Assembly: GCF_014203045.1 (NCBI RefSeq)
Contig: NZ_JACHIF010000007.1
Location: forward strand, 62,001-126,000
Length of the DNA stretch: 64,000 nucleotides
Direction of reading: 5' to 3'
Source of the DNA: Prosthecobacter dejongeii
GTDB lineage: Bacteria; Verrucomicrobiota; Verrucomicrobiia; Verrucomicrobiales; Verrucomicrobiaceae
Made by a program: the position numbers and the translations under genes. This document shows positions 1 to 9,445 of this stretch, piece after piece. The notes below the pieces were generated by a model that was given only the letters and a program-made list of their open reading frames with translations, was not told where the DNA came from and ran no database searches. Every line of letters starts with the position of its first letter. The stretch's first letter is position 1.

Positions 1-1225
1 TTTCCCACAGCAAGAAGGCCAGCATCCACAAACTGATACCCAAAAAGAGAAGCGGTGTGATGGGGTATCCCCAGCAGCGCACCGGGCGTGGCAAGTCAGG
101 CTGTCTCCACCGCAGTACGATGAGCCCAAGCACGGTGGCAAAGGAGCAAAGCTGAATGCTGAACTGCACGTATTTGAGTACGGGCTCGAAGCTTGAAGTC
201 TTGAGCAATGTCACCACGATGCAGATCTGAAATAGCAAGGCGACAATGGGAACTCCGCCCGCAGATTTTTTGGCAAAGGGACGTAGCAGTACTAGATCTT
301 GGCCCATGGCCATGGTGACTCGCGGTCCCACCCATGTCATGGCGCTGATGCTGGAAACGAGTCCGAGACAGATCAACCCTGACATCAGATTGCCCCCAAG
401 TTTGCCAAAGATGAAATCTGCCGCCACATGACCGACCTCGTTTTTTCCTTCCAGGGAGCTCAGGGGTGCCGCATACAAAAAAACGCCGTTCAGGGCTACA
501 TACAGCAAAGTTACCAGTCCTGTGCCCAGAGCAATAGCTTTGGGGACGTTACGCGCAGGATCACGAATCTCGCCCGTGATGTACGTCGCTGCATTCCAGC
601 CTGCATAAGAGTACATGACAAAGACCAGACTGATGGCGAATGACTTGCTGGTGATCAAGGTGCCATCTCCCACTGTGGGTAGGAAGCTCACAGGCTGTCT
701 TTCTGCCAGTAGCATTCCTGCAACAATGAAAATGAGGATCAGGGTGACCTTTCCCCAGGTGGCCATGTTTTGAAATTTCGAGGCCACATGGATGCCGAAC
801 ATGTGAATGATAGTCACCGCCACGCTGACAGCTATCGAAAGATGCAAAGCGGAGGCCCCAGGAAAAATTCCCGTGTAGTATTTGCCGAAAGCCATCGCCG
901 CTAAAGCGATGGGGGCTGCAAACCCGACTGTGGAAGAAAGCCAGCCTGCGACGAAACCCACCGAAGGATGAAATATCCGCGATAGGAAGTGATACTCTCC
1001 GCCAGATCTAGGGAAAGCGGCAGCCAGTTCTCCGTAAGCGAGGGCACCACAAAAAGCACACACCCCTCCAATGGTCCATAATATGACGATGGCAAAGCCG
1101 GAAGGCAGACCACCGACTTGATAACCGAGACTCGTGAAGACCCCAGTACCGATCATATTCGCCACAACGATGGCTGTGGCAGTCAAAAGGGAAACACCTG
1201 GGCGTGAGTGGGGAGCTTCATTCAT
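1..1225 (-). CDS. APC-family amino acid permease, C-terminus beyond window edge
   Basis: The reverse strand is open from the ATG at 1225 to the left edge (408 codons, no stop), so the C-terminus is missing. The translation begins MNEAPHSRPGVSLLTATAIV and continues with the MIGTGVF motif of the amino acid-polyamine-organocation superfamily (unwound first helix that binds the substrate amine/carboxylate). About ten or eleven hydrophobic helices can be followed, including the conserved 'SYAGWNA' stretch of helix 6. Family members are inner-membrane amino acid/H+ symporters or exchangers; the substrate cannot be told. It lies 63 bp downstream of the cytochrome/WD40 gene on the same strand and may be co-transcribed. 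Confidence 0.85.
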   Translation of the reverse strand, partial: MNEAPHSRPGVSLLTATAIVVANMIGTGVFTSLGYQVGGLPSGFAIVILWTIGGVCAFCGALAYGELAAAFPRSGGEYHFLSRIFHPSVGFVAGWLSSTVGFAAPIALAAMAFGKYYTGIFPGASALHLSIAVSVAVTIIHMFGIHVASKFQNMATWGKVTLILIFIVAGMLLAERQPVSFLPTVGDGTLITSKSFAISLVFVMYSYAGWNAATYITGEIRDPARNVPKAIALGTGLVTLLYVALNGVFLYAAPLSSLEGKNEVGHVAADFIFGKLGGNLMSGLICLGLVSSISAMTWVGPRVTMAMGQDLVLLRPFAKKSAGGVPIVALLFQICIVVTLLKTSSFEPVLKYVQFSIQLCSFATVLGLIVLRWRQPDLPRPVRCWGYPITPLLFLGISLWMLAFLLWE

Positions 1226-1288
1226 AGACCTAGGGAGGCGAAGAGAACCCTGATATGCCCGTGATGCAAGGGAACAACCTGCATTGGA

Positions 1289-2602
1289 TCACGGTGCAAT
1301 GCTGCCCGTTTGCTTCCCTGCACCATCCCACAGCCAGACTTTTCCTTCATCGCCGCCGGCGAAGATCTTTTTGGCATCGCCCGTGATGGCCACGCTGTAC
1401 AGCATGTTTCCGGTGCTGTTGAGTTTGGTCTGTTTAGCCGTATCACTCCTCTGTGCTCCGTCGTGCTTTTTTAGTTCCGTATAAATGCTACCGCTGCCTT
1501 TATCCGTGATGGCCACGAGGGCCTTGCCATCGGGTGTCCATGCTAGCGCTGTAAAAACTGTTTTTTTATCGCCCAAAGTCACATCCTGTTCCCGACTTTT
1601 AACGTCCCAGACCTTGATCTCTCGATCTGCTCCCGCTGTGGCCAGTTGGGTGGCATCTTGGTTGAACGCGACGGAAAGAACATGATTCGTATGGCCTTCA
1701 TAACTGGAGATGAGCTTGCCATCTGCCACATTCCAAAGTCGGGCGAGTTTGTCTGCTGCCGCACTGGCTAGGCTTTGGCCCGTGGGGGAAAGTTTCAGGG
1801 AGTAGATGGTGTCATCATGGGCTTTCCACGTGGCGATGATTTTCTTCTCCGTGAGGTCCACACGGTGGATGAAGCCCGCTCCACCCGGTTCTCCATCAGA
1901 GGCGAAGAGCGTGCGTTGATCATTTGTTAGGGCGAGCGCAGTCAGATTGCCGACAAAATTTGCACGTATCTCCCCTTGGCTTTGCTGGGTAGCCGCGTCC
2001 CAGAGCTTGATTTGGCGAAAACCTCCCGTAATCACCGTTTTCCCATCGGCCGTCCAAATCACGGATTGCACCGTTTCATCGTGACCGCTGAGACTGCCCA
2101 TTCGTGGATTCTGCGGCTGAGTCAAATCATGCAAATGCACGCGTGAGCCCGCCGCGATAGCCAGTCGCTTTTCATCCGGAGATATGGCTAGGGCGAGCAC
2201 TGGCTGGTAAGCAGCGGGTAGGGGGGACAAAGCCACTGGAGAGGGTTTGGGCAGTTCATCAAACACCGCTGCATCCCACGCCGCACCCGCTTGGATCCAG
2301 CTTTGCAGCGCCGCGATCTGTTCTTTGCCAAGCTGCTTCTTGGGCGGCATGTGGGGGTCCGCCTCTTCTAGCACCAGTTGATAGAGCGGGCTTTCGGCGG
2401 GCTTGCCAGGCACCACAGAGGTGCCGTTGTCCCCGCCAATAAGCATTTTCTCACGCGTGGTCAGCAGCAGCCCCCCTTTGGCCTTGCCTGGCTTGTGACA
2501 GCCCAGGCATTCATCTCTCAGGACACGCATGGCGCTCTGCGTATCCGCCTGGATTGCAGAGAGGGAAGTCAGGGTGAAGAAAAAGGGCAAGGACCAGCGC
2601 AT
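1289..2602 (-). CDS. Secreted cytochrome c-domain / WD40 repeat protein
   Basis: A 437-residue protein with a signal peptide (residues 1-19). A Planctomycete-type cytochrome domain follows: heme motif CLGCH at residues 32-36 and a distal 'HMPPKKQL' Met segment near residue 84, the usual layout of PSCyt1 domains. From about residue 130 to the end there are WD40 repeats (for example 'SGHDETVQSVIWTADGKTV' and 'EGHTNHVLSVAFNQDATQLA'), predicted to form a beta-propeller. Such fusions are common in Verrucomicrobia and Planctomycetes and are thought to be periplasmic redox or scaffold proteins; the partner is unknown. It lies 28 bp downstream of the topoisomerase gene on the same strand. Confidence 0.8.
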   Translation of the reverse strand: MRWSLPFFFTLTSLSAIQADTQSAMRVLRDECLGCHKPGKAKGGLLLTTREKMLIGGDNGTSVVPGKPAESPLYQLVLEEADPHMPPKKQLGKEQIAALQSWIQAGAAWDAAVFDELPKPSPVALSPLPAAYQPVLALAISPDEKRLAIAAGSRVHLHDLTQPQNPRMGSLSGHDETVQSVIWTADGKTVITGGFRQIKLWDAATQQSQGEIRANFVGNLTALALTNDQRTLFASDGEPGGAGFIHRVDLTEKKIIATWKAHDDTIYSLKLSPTGQSLASAAADKLARLWNVADGKLISSYEGHTNHVLSVAFNQDATQLATAGADREIKVWDVKSREQDVTLGDKKTVFTALAWTPDGKALVAITDKGSGSIYTELKKHDGAQRSDTAKQTKLNSTGNMLYSVAITGDAKKIFAGGDEGKVWLWDGAGKQTGSIAP

Positions 2603-2630
2603 GAGGATATCACCCTCTTATACGCTGGCA

Positions 2631-4658
2631 TCAGGCACTTTCTCCCGTACTTGCTTTGCGTTCGTTCACCACCCGGTCCACGGCATGTTTAGTGACGATG
2701 TTACCCTGAGAGTCACGCCCCTTGATGGCCAGGGCAGCAACAGGGAATTTGAGTGAAAGGGTGCGCAGATAGAGGGCTGGCTTAAGATGCACAAGAAGGT
2801 TCTGCGCATCGCTATCGGCCTCGTTTTCATGACGGGCAAAAAACAGCACTTTGGTGCCCGGATTGCCCTTAGCCAGGGAGTAGGTCTTGTCTCGGGTGAT
2901 GCCGCCAATGCGGAAGCGTTTGGCCAAAACCGGGCCGTTTTTGCCATCGCGATAGATCAGGGTATAAACGGCCTCTTCGTCTTTCTTGAAAAGGTTGATG
3001 TATTCCAGGTTTTTCCCCACGTGGATCTTCGGTGCCATTTTAGCGACCGTCATCGTGCCTTCTTTGGTGAACCAAATGATGTCATCCAGAGGTGAGCATT
3101 TGCACAAAGGCTCACCCTCCTTTTTCAATCCGGTGCCAGCAAAGCCTTCCTTCGCATCCAGATAGAAAGTCTCATTGGCAATGATGACCTGGGCCGCTGC
3201 AACACGGTCAAAGCTGCTCACCACAGTGCGGCGTTCACGGCCTGCTCCATAGGTTTTTTTCAAACGCTCAAAGTGGGCAATAGCGAAGCGGGTGAGCTGT
3301 TTCAGATTTTTCTGCACGCTATCAATGTCTTTCTCCAGGCTACGGATGTGTTCATCCGCTTCGAAGCTGTTGAACTTGGAGATGCGTTTGATTTTGATCT
3401 CCGTCAGTCGCGCCACATCGTCGTCAGTGACCGGGCGTTTGAGGATGCTGAGATGGGGCTTCAGGCCTTTCCAGATGGCGGCCATCACCGCTTCCCAGGT
3501 CTCAGCTTCTTCGATTTTTCGGTAAATTCGGTTCTCGATAAAAATCTTTTCCAGGGAGCTGAAATGCCATTTTTCTTCCAGTTCATTGAGCTGGATCTGC
3601 AACTCCTCTCCAAGGATCTTTTTGGTGTGTTCGGCACTCTCCTTGAGGAGTTCGTTCACATTGGCAAAACGTGGTTTGTCATTCTGGATCACCACGGCAT
3701 TCGGTGCGATGGAGACCTCACAATCCGTGAAAGCATACAACGCCTGGATAGTCGTCTCCACATCGGTTCCCACGGGTAGTTGGACCACGATTTCGACAAA
3801 CTCCGCCGTGTTGTCATCCACTCGGGCGATCTTGATTTTGCCCTTGTCGTTAGCAGCGACGATGGAGTCCATCACCCCGCCTGTGGTGGTGCCAAAGGGG
3901 ATCTCCGTGATGCGCAGCGTGTTCTTTTTCTGGCCTTCTTCGATCTTGGCCCGCACGCGAATGCGCCCGCCTCGCAGCCCGCCATTGTAGTCACTGGCAT
4001 CCATGATGCCGCCCTGGATAAAGTCCGGTACCAGATAGACCTCTTCGCCGCGCAGTGCAGCCACGCTGGCATCGCAGAGCTCAATGAAATTGTGTGGCAA
4101 AATGCGGCAGCTCAGACCCACAGCGATGCCTTCGACCCCCTGCGCAAGCAGCATGGGGAACTTCACTGGCAGAGTGACAGGCTCTTTGTTACGTCCATCG
4201 TAACTGGCGGCCCAGTTCGTGACTTTGGGGCTGAAGACCACATCCAGAGCGAACTTGGACAGGCGGGCTTCGATGTATCGAGGTGCCGCCGCATTATCTC
4301 CCGTGAGGATGTTCCCCCAGTTCCCCTGCATATCAATCAGAAGGTCCTTCTGGCCGATCTGCACCATCGCATCCCCGATGCTGGCATCGCCGTGGGGGTG
4401 ATACTTCATGGTGTTGCCCACCACGTTGGCCACCTTGTTGTAGCGGCCATCTTCCAGCTCATCCATGCTGTGCAAGATGCGGCGTTGCACAGGCTTAAAG
4501 CCATCGTTGATGTGGGGCACGGCACGCTCCAAAATCACGTAACTGGCATAGTCCAGAAACCAGTCCCCGTAGAGATCATCCACCGGTTTGATCTCGATGG
4601 GAGCGCTGTCCGCCAGGATGGGGGAGGTGTCTTCGGTCTTGGTAGATTTCTTGGCCAC
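2631..4658 (-). CDS. parC: DNA topoisomerase IV subunit A (ParC/GyrA family)
   Basis: A 675-residue type IIA topoisomerase A subunit, which cuts and rejoins duplex DNA together with a ParE/GyrB ATPase. The winged-helix 'YHPHGDASIGD' (residues 86-96) and the catalytic tyrosine in 'AAPRYIEAR' (Tyr128) are visible. A coiled-coil/tower region covers about 330-470 and a shortened, GyrA-box-poor C-terminal region follows. The length and the 'GDASIGDAMVQ' sequence resemble the short ParC of Bacteroidetes rather than an 800-residue GyrA. No ParE lies beside it, so its partner is encoded elsewhere. The residue matching quinolone-determining Ser83 of E. coli GyrA is Ala92, while Asp87 is kept as Asp96. 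Confidence 0.9.
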   Translation of the reverse strand: MAKKSTKTEDTSPILADSAPIEIKPVDDLYGDWFLDYASYVILERAVPHINDGFKPVQRRILHSMDELEDGRYNKVANVVGNTMKYHPHGDASIGDAMVQIGQKDLLIDMQGNWGNILTGDNAAAPRYIEARLSKFALDVVFSPKVTNWAASYDGRNKEPVTLPVKFPMLLAQGVEGIAVGLSCRILPHNFIELCDASVAALRGEEVYLVPDFIQGGIMDASDYNGGLRGGRIRVRAKIEEGQKKNTLRITEIPFGTTTGGVMDSIVAANDKGKIKIARVDDNTAEFVEIVVQLPVGTDVETTIQALYAFTDCEVSIAPNAVVIQNDKPRFANVNELLKESAEHTKKILGEELQIQLNELEEKWHFSSLEKIFIENRIYRKIEEAETWEAVMAAIWKGLKPHLSILKRPVTDDDVARLTEIKIKRISKFNSFEADEHIRSLEKDIDSVQKNLKQLTRFAIAHFERLKKTYGAGRERRTVVSSFDRVAAAQVIIANETFYLDAKEGFAGTGLKKEGEPLCKCSPLDDIIWFTKEGTMTVAKMAPKIHVGKNLEYINLFKKDEEAVYTLIYRDGKNGPVLAKRFRIGGITRDKTYSLAKGNPGTKVLFFARHENEADSDAQNLLVHLKPALYLRTLSLKFPVAALAIKGRDSQGNIVTKHAVDRVVNERKASTGESA

Positions 4659-4905
4659 GATAAAAAAGGGAAAGGGGTTGCAACAGGTGCACCAGTCACA
4701 TGCATGCCCCGGGGACGCCTGTCAAAACGGGTTGCGAGAATAGACGCTCCCGTCCGTCTGGCAAGCGTGGGCTCCGGGACGATGTCCTGATGAGCTCTCT
4801 GGCAGTCAAAGTATTGGCCAAATTGTTCCTGCCATTAGGCATCCAACTTCAAATCCCCTCCATGATAAAAGACTTAATAAAAGAGATTTTATGTAATAAG
4901 GATAG

Positions 4906-5752
4906 GTATCTCATGACTGCTCGTTTTTTGTCCTGCACTCTCTAGTTTTTGAAACTTTGCCTCAGAATCAAATCGTCCCTCTGGGGGGAAACTGCTAACT
5001 TCACCGCAGCCGTCGCGGGTGGGGATCTGGGAGTGGCCTATCAATGGGCATTCAATGGCAAACCCATCAGTGGGGCCATCTATCCTACCTTATCCGTGAC
5101 TGGGGTGAATGCCGATCAAGCAGGCACCTACACCGTGACGGCGAGCAAGCCACCGCTCAAAGCTTCGGCATCCGCAATGTTAAACCTAAAGCAGCCGGGA
5201 GTGCTCATCTATAAACTGACCGGAACGGGCCAGACCTATTCTGGCAACGAGAATATGCGAATGGGCGTCGCGGGCTATTTATTGGTCGAAAGGACGGCTA
5301 CTGAGTCAGACCTAGCCGCCATGATTTTAGTCACCCAGGCGGGGAAGCTGAAGCATTTCAGTGTGCAGTATCTTAATGAATTTCGAGCGGATTCCACCGG
5401 ATCAGGACCTGGAGCGACGACGGTTTTTAGCAGTTTGGTGGAGGGGCACCCAGCAGCGGATCGGTCACTGCGTTGGTTTCAAGGAGCGAACAGTTTGATA
5501 CCTCTGCGAAAAGGGCTTGAGAGCATCTTGGCTCCTCGAACTCTAACAGGACAGTGTGACCACATGGAGCCCTCTTTGGCGGGACCGGGCCATGGTGTGC
5601 AGTTGGATCGAATCGCCTTCAAAGGAGTCCTGGATATTCCCTTCACGGCAGATGCGCATCAGAGCTCCGAAGCACTGGCGCGAACGGTGGAGCGAGTCAA
5701 AATATTGCTTCAATTGCAAGGGGCCATTTCATCGGAAACGGCTCCGGAATAA
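4906..5752 (+). pseudogene. Frameshifted remnant of an Ig-like-domain protein
   Basis: The longest open frame here (from a TTG at 4949 to TAA 5750-5752) starts with an implausible peptide, but from 4986 on it encodes the second part of an Ig-like domain ('YQWAFNGKPISGA', 'ADQAGTYTV'). The missing first strand, 'ETLPQNQIVPLG', is encoded in the other frame just upstream and joins the main frame if one G is removed from the six-G run at 4983-4988. The upstream frame is closed by TAG at 4903-4905 and has no ATG, signal peptide or further Ig repeats. This is best read as the decayed 3' end of a larger surface protein; a sequencing error in the G run is possible but would not restore a start. The last 170 residues are unrecognised. 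Confidence 0.6.
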
Positions 5753-5819
5753 TAAGGCGGAGTTGTTTGCACAAAGGTGGCCGCAAGGAATGACCGATGA
5801 GTCCGCGTAATGCTCTCTC

Positions 5820-6707
5820 ATGGTTCGCACTTCTGCCTTTCTTATCGCCGCTTTCATCTGTCTTTCGTGGAATTGGAGCGATGCCAAAGAGCCTTTTAAA
5901 CCCAATTTGGGGCCAGACCTTCCCAGGGTGACGGTCACCTGTGGTGATCTGACTTTGGTGCTGCGTCAGGCCTCTCAATGGACGCCTGCTCGGCTGGACT
6001 ACCATGGCGCTGCCATGACGACAGAACGCAGTGCCTACAGCACTGTCTTTTCTTTTCCTGATGTGGGGTTCATCGGCACGGGTCATTTGGAAAACGAGCC
6101 TGAGCCTTTGAAATCACTAGCGTTCATTTTGGATGGAAAGCGAGTGGAAAAGCCGACGGCAGAAATGAAGGGGCAAACTTTTCGCTTTGAGCGGCATTCT
6201 CGCATTCGTTCATTTGACCTAACCAACATCATCGAAGTCCGCGACAACCGTGTTTATGAAACCACCACCTTTCGGACAGTCGAAGCCCAGCCCTTGAAAC
6301 TGGTGTATCACTTCATGCATGCTTGGGCACCCAGCGTCTCTGCTTTCCTCGCTGGGCGTGACGATAAGCCGGATCAAATCCTCTCAGGCCCTCTCACGGA
6401 TGACCCCGCCACGGCAAGAAAGTTTTTCATCAATGGTCCAGTAGATTGGATGTCCGTTTATGAACCGAAGAGTTCTCATTTTGCCGTGTCGCGTCTCCTC
6501 GAATCCCCGCCTGAAGCCAAGTCCATTCCGATGATTTGGAATGTGCCAAACAGTTACCGAAAATACTACCTGAAGTGTTTTAGCGATGCCACCGTGCCTG
6601 CGGGATTTTCAGGCACCTGGCGCATGGTCACCGCCTTTGGCCAAGCAGACGTTAGCTCATGGGAAAAACCTGCTCGTGCAACTGCTCAAGCTTTGCTTGA
6701 GCCCTAG
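5820..6707 (+). CDS. Secreted protein of unknown function
   Basis: A 295-residue protein with an N-terminal signal peptide (MVRTSAFLIAAFICLSWNWS, cleavage near residue 22). The remainder is a soluble beta-rich sequence rich in aromatic residues with no motif I recognise; there is no lipobox, heme motif or membrane segment. The alternation of short hydrophobic strands and 'ETTTFRTVEAQPLKLVYHF' suggests a beta-sandwich of the kind seen in polysaccharide-associated proteins, but that is a guess. It stands between the Ig-domain remnant and mutM, both on the same strand. Confidence 0.65.
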   Translation: MVRTSAFLIAAFICLSWNWSDAKEPFKPNLGPDLPRVTVTCGDLTLVLRQASQWTPARLDYHGAAMTTERSAYSTVFSFPDVGFIGTGHLENEPEPLKSLAFILDGKRVEKPTAEMKGQTFRFERHSRIRSFDLTNIIEVRDNRVYETTTFRTVEAQPLKLVYHFMHAWAPSVSAFLAGRDDKPDQILSGPLTDDPATARKFFINGPVDWMSVYEPKSSHFAVSRLLESPPEAKSIPMIWNVPNSYRKYYLKCFSDATVPAGFSGTWRMVTAFGQADVSSWEKPARATAQALLEP

Positions 6708-6779
6708 CCTGCGGCGATGAAAGGGGAGAGGAGTGCTTGAGATCGGGTGGGAACACTTCCATCCTATCATTGATTTTCC

Positions 6780-7592
6780 ATGCCTGAGCTTCCTGAAGTC
6801 GAAACCACCCTGCGTGGGGTCTCTCCTTACCTTGTCGGTCGAGTCGTCCGTGAGGTGATCGTGCGTGATCCGCGCCTGCGATGGCCTGTGCCGGCGATCG
6901 TTCATGAACTGGAAGGGCAATGTATCACGTCGGGCATACGCCGGGGAAAGTATCTACTCTTTGGCTCACCTAAAGGGACCTTGCTGCTGCATCTGGGCAT
7001 GTCAGGAAGCCTGCGAGTGACCGACCCTGCGACACCGTGGCGAAAGCATGATCACTTTGCGCTAACGACAGATCGCGGTATGCAGATTCGCTTGCATGAT
7101 CCTCGTCGTTTCGGGGCGGCCTTATTCATCGAAGGCGAGTCAGGGGAGCACCCGCTCTTGGCAGAGCTGGGGCCAGAGCCACTTTCTGCAGACTTCACCG
7201 CTGCTTATCTCAAAAGCCAGTGTCTAGGGCGGAGTGCGCCCATCAAAGCGGTCATTATGGATAGCCACGCCGTGGTGGGAGTGGGCAATATCTATGCCTG
7301 TGAGGCTCTCTTTATGGCGGGTATCTCACCACAAAAAGCGGCGGGAAAAGTGACCTTGCCGCGTTTGGCCAAGCTCGTAGCGGCGATCCAGGGAGTCCTG
7401 GCTGCTTCGATTGAAATGGGCGGCACCACTTTGCGCGATTTTCTCAATGAAAAGGGAGAGCCGGGTTACTTTAAGCAGACCCTCCGTGTGTATGATCGGG
7501 AAGGGGATGCCTGTCACCAATGCAGCAGCGTGATCAAACGCGTGGTGATGAGTAACCGTTCCACTTTCTACTGCCCCACCTGTCAACAGTAA
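6780..7592 (+). CDS. mutM: Formamidopyrimidine-DNA glycosylase
   Basis: Base-excision repair glycosylase/AP lyase that removes 8-oxoguanine and ring-opened purines. The 270-residue protein is of normal length. It starts MPELPEVETTLRGV, giving the catalytic Pro2 and Glu3 after Met removal. It has the central 'RRGKYLLF' lysine, the 'VVGVGNIYACEALF' helix-two-turn-helix segment and a C-terminal zinc finger C-x2-C-x16-C-x2-C ending CPTC. The gene converges on scpA with only 9 bp between the stops and no obvious terminator hairpin. Confidence 0.97.
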   Translation: MPELPEVETTLRGVSPYLVGRVVREVIVRDPRLRWPVPAIVHELEGQCITSGIRRGKYLLFGSPKGTLLLHLGMSGSLRVTDPATPWRKHDHFALTTDRGMQIRLHDPRRFGAALFIEGESGEHPLLAELGPEPLSADFTAAYLKSQCLGRSAPIKAVIMDSHAVVGVGNIYACEALFMAGISPQKAAGKVTLPRLAKLVAAIQGVLAASIEMGGTTLRDFLNEKGEPGYFKQTLRVYDREGDACHQCSSVIKRVVMSNRSTFYCPTCQQ

Positions 7593-7601
7593 GCCGTCCG
7601 G

Positions 7602-8333
7602 TCATAGCACAGGTCGTATCACGACGATGTCTCCCAGCATCTGTTCCTGCTCCACCATAAGATGATTCAGCTTCATCAATTCAAGCATTGCGAGGAAGGT
7701 AACGATGACCTCCACTCGGCTGGCCGCGGAGCTAAAAAGGGAGTCAAATCTTACCCTCTCTCCCATGGGAATCGCTTCTAGGAGGTGCTCGATCTTGTCC
7801 GCAACACTGTAGCGGTCGCTGACGATTTCTCGAATGTCCGTGGAGTTTTCAAAACGCTTCAGCACCTTTTGAAAGGCGCGAATGAGGTCAAAAATGCCGA
7901 CCTGACCCACCACGTCCGGTGCGGGCGCACTGAGGTCGGGTAATTCGGGGGTGGTGGCAAAAAACTCGTCGGCTTTGACTTCCTGGGTTCCCAGGAACTG
8001 AGCCACGTCTTTGAACTTTTTGTATTCCACCAACTGGCGAATGAGTTCCCAGCGCGGATCTTCCTCATCCGCATCTTCATCTGGAGGCTGCTGAGTCTGA
8101 GGAAGAAGCTCGCGACTTTTAAGATACATCAAGTTCGCGGCCATGACGATGAACTCACTGGCCACCTCGATGTTCAGCATCTTGAAGGTGTTGATGTAGT
8201 CGAGGTACTGCTTCGTGATGCGCCCGATGGACACGTCATAGATATCAATCTCATCCTTCTTGATGAGATACAGCAGTAGGTCGAGGGGGCCCTCGAAAAT
8301 TTCCAATTTGACCTTGTAATCCTTGTCTTCCAC
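7602..8333 (-). CDS. scpA: Segregation and condensation protein A
   Basis: The 243-residue kleisin subunit that bridges SMC heads in the bacterial condensin with ScpB. The N-terminus carries the hallmark 'FEGPLDLLLYLIKKDEIDIYD' region, followed by 'ITKQYLDYI' and 'EFIVMAANLMYLKSRELLP' (SMC neck-binding helices). A variable acidic linker leads to a C-terminal winged helix (about 165-243, 'VIVTFLAMLELMKL'). scpB is not next to it in this window. It lies 65 bp downstream of the alcohol dehydrogenase gene on the same strand. Confidence 0.95.
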   Translation of the reverse strand: MEDKDYKVKLEIFEGPLDLLLYLIKKDEIDIYDVSIGRITKQYLDYINTFKMLNIEVASEFIVMAANLMYLKSRELLPQTQQPPDEDADEEDPRWELIRQLVEYKKFKDVAQFLGTQEVKADEFFATTPELPDLSAPAPDVVGQVGIFDLIRAFQKVLKRFENSTDIREIVSDRYSVADKIEHLLEAIPMGERVRFDSLFSSAASRVEVIVTFLAMLELMKLNHLMVEQEQMLGDIVVIRPVL

Positions 8334-8398
8334 CCCGTGAGCTTATGGCAGGGAACCACCCGGAAGCGAGGAGAAAAATAAGGAGCTATATGGGAGCT

Positions 8399-9394
8399 TT
8401 AGGAGCAGGGAATTCTTGCGATGGCCTTGACGGATTCTGTGCCAGGTGTCGTTAAAGTTTCCATCAGAGCAGGTAGATCATTCCAGTCTGCGCGGTGGGT
8501 GAGCCAGGACTGGGTATGGATGTGTCCTTGTTGAATGAGGGACAGGATGCGGGGGAAATCGCTCGCGTGAGCATTTCGACTGGCCAGAAGCGTGAGCTCC
8601 CGCCGATGCAGCAAAGGATCATCCAAAGGAATGGGATCTTTGGTGATGCCCACATACACGATGCGTCCGGTAAAACGTGCGAGGCTGAGCGCCCGTGCCA
8701 TGGATGTGGCATTGCCCGTGGCATCGAACACCACCTGTGCGGCGGGTTCATCTGGCAGTGTTTCCACCACCGTTATTCCTGGATAATGCTGTCTCACAAA
8801 AGCCCGACGGCTGGCGCTAAGCTCCAGCACCGTGAGGCGTGAACTTACCAGACGGGCAAACTCCAACACCGTGAGGCCAATCGGGCCTGCACCAATGATC
8901 AGCACATCATCCTCAGGCAAGATGGCTGCGCGGTTCACTGCATGGCAGCCGATGGCCAATGTTTCTACCAAGGCTAATTGTTCAAAGTCTAGCGTCTCAC
9001 TCACGTGCAATTTGTGAGCAGGCAATACCATCCTTTCCCGCATGCCGCCATCACAATGCACCCCCAGGACGGTGAGAGTTTCGCAACAATTGGTTCGGCC
9101 CTGACGACAAGCATGGCAGTGGCCGCAGTTTAGGTAAGGCTCGACGGAGCAACGATCTCCGATTTTTAAAGTGTGTACATCTGGCCCTACGGCAAGAACT
9201 TCCACGCCCAGCTCATGACCCAGAATGCGAGGATATTCAATGAAAGGCATCTTGCCCAAATAACCGCTGAGATCTGTGCCGCAGATGCCGATGGTCCGAA
9301 TGGCCACGAGTGCTTCTCCTGGACCTGGAGCTGCTGGTTCAGGAAGGTCTATCCATCGAAGAGTCCGAGATTGAGCAAGCTGGAGCGCGCGCAT
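8399..9394 (-). CDS. Zinc-dependent alcohol/polyol dehydrogenase (MDR family)
   Basis: A 331-residue medium-chain dehydrogenase. The catalytic zinc site is visible as 'GICGTDLSGY' (Cys39 region) and 'GHELGVEV' (His/Glu). The structural zinc loop is 'CGHCHACRQGRTNCC', and the Rossmann nucleotide-binding site 'IIGAGPIGLTVLEFA' follows near residue 165. The nearest characterised families are sorbitol/threonine-type dehydrogenases, which oxidise a secondary hydroxyl with NAD(P)+; the substrate cannot be fixed from sequence. Its start lies 51 bp from the stop of the L,D-transpeptidase gene on the same strand. Confidence 0.88.
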   Translation of the reverse strand: MRALQLAQSRTLRWIDLPEPAAPGPGEALVAIRTIGICGTDLSGYLGKMPFIEYPRILGHELGVEVLAVGPDVHTLKIGDRCSVEPYLNCGHCHACRQGRTNCCETLTVLGVHCDGGMRERMVLPAHKLHVSETLDFEQLALVETLAIGCHAVNRAAILPEDDVLIIGAGPIGLTVLEFARLVSSRLTVLELSASRRAFVRQHYPGITVVETLPDEPAAQVVFDATGNATSMARALSLARFTGRIVYVGITKDPIPLDDPLLHRRELTLLASRNAHASDFPRILSLIQQGHIHTQSWLTHRADWNDLPALMETLTTPGTESVKAIARIPCS

Positions 9395-9445
9395 GATTCA
9401 TGCTTTTGCTAACAGGGCTGGCTACCTACGGCAATCAAGATCCGC

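Noticed and set aside
3780-4790. 336-codon plus-strand open frame
   Set aside because: Lies antisense to parC; the sequence is His/Asp-rich without domain signature, as expected for the mirror of a well-conserved gene.
4700-4945. 81-codon plus-strand open frame before the Ig remnant
   Set aside because: Composition is random-like, and its last ten codons (after ATG 4912) only mimic a signal start before TAG. No motif or ribosome-binding site.
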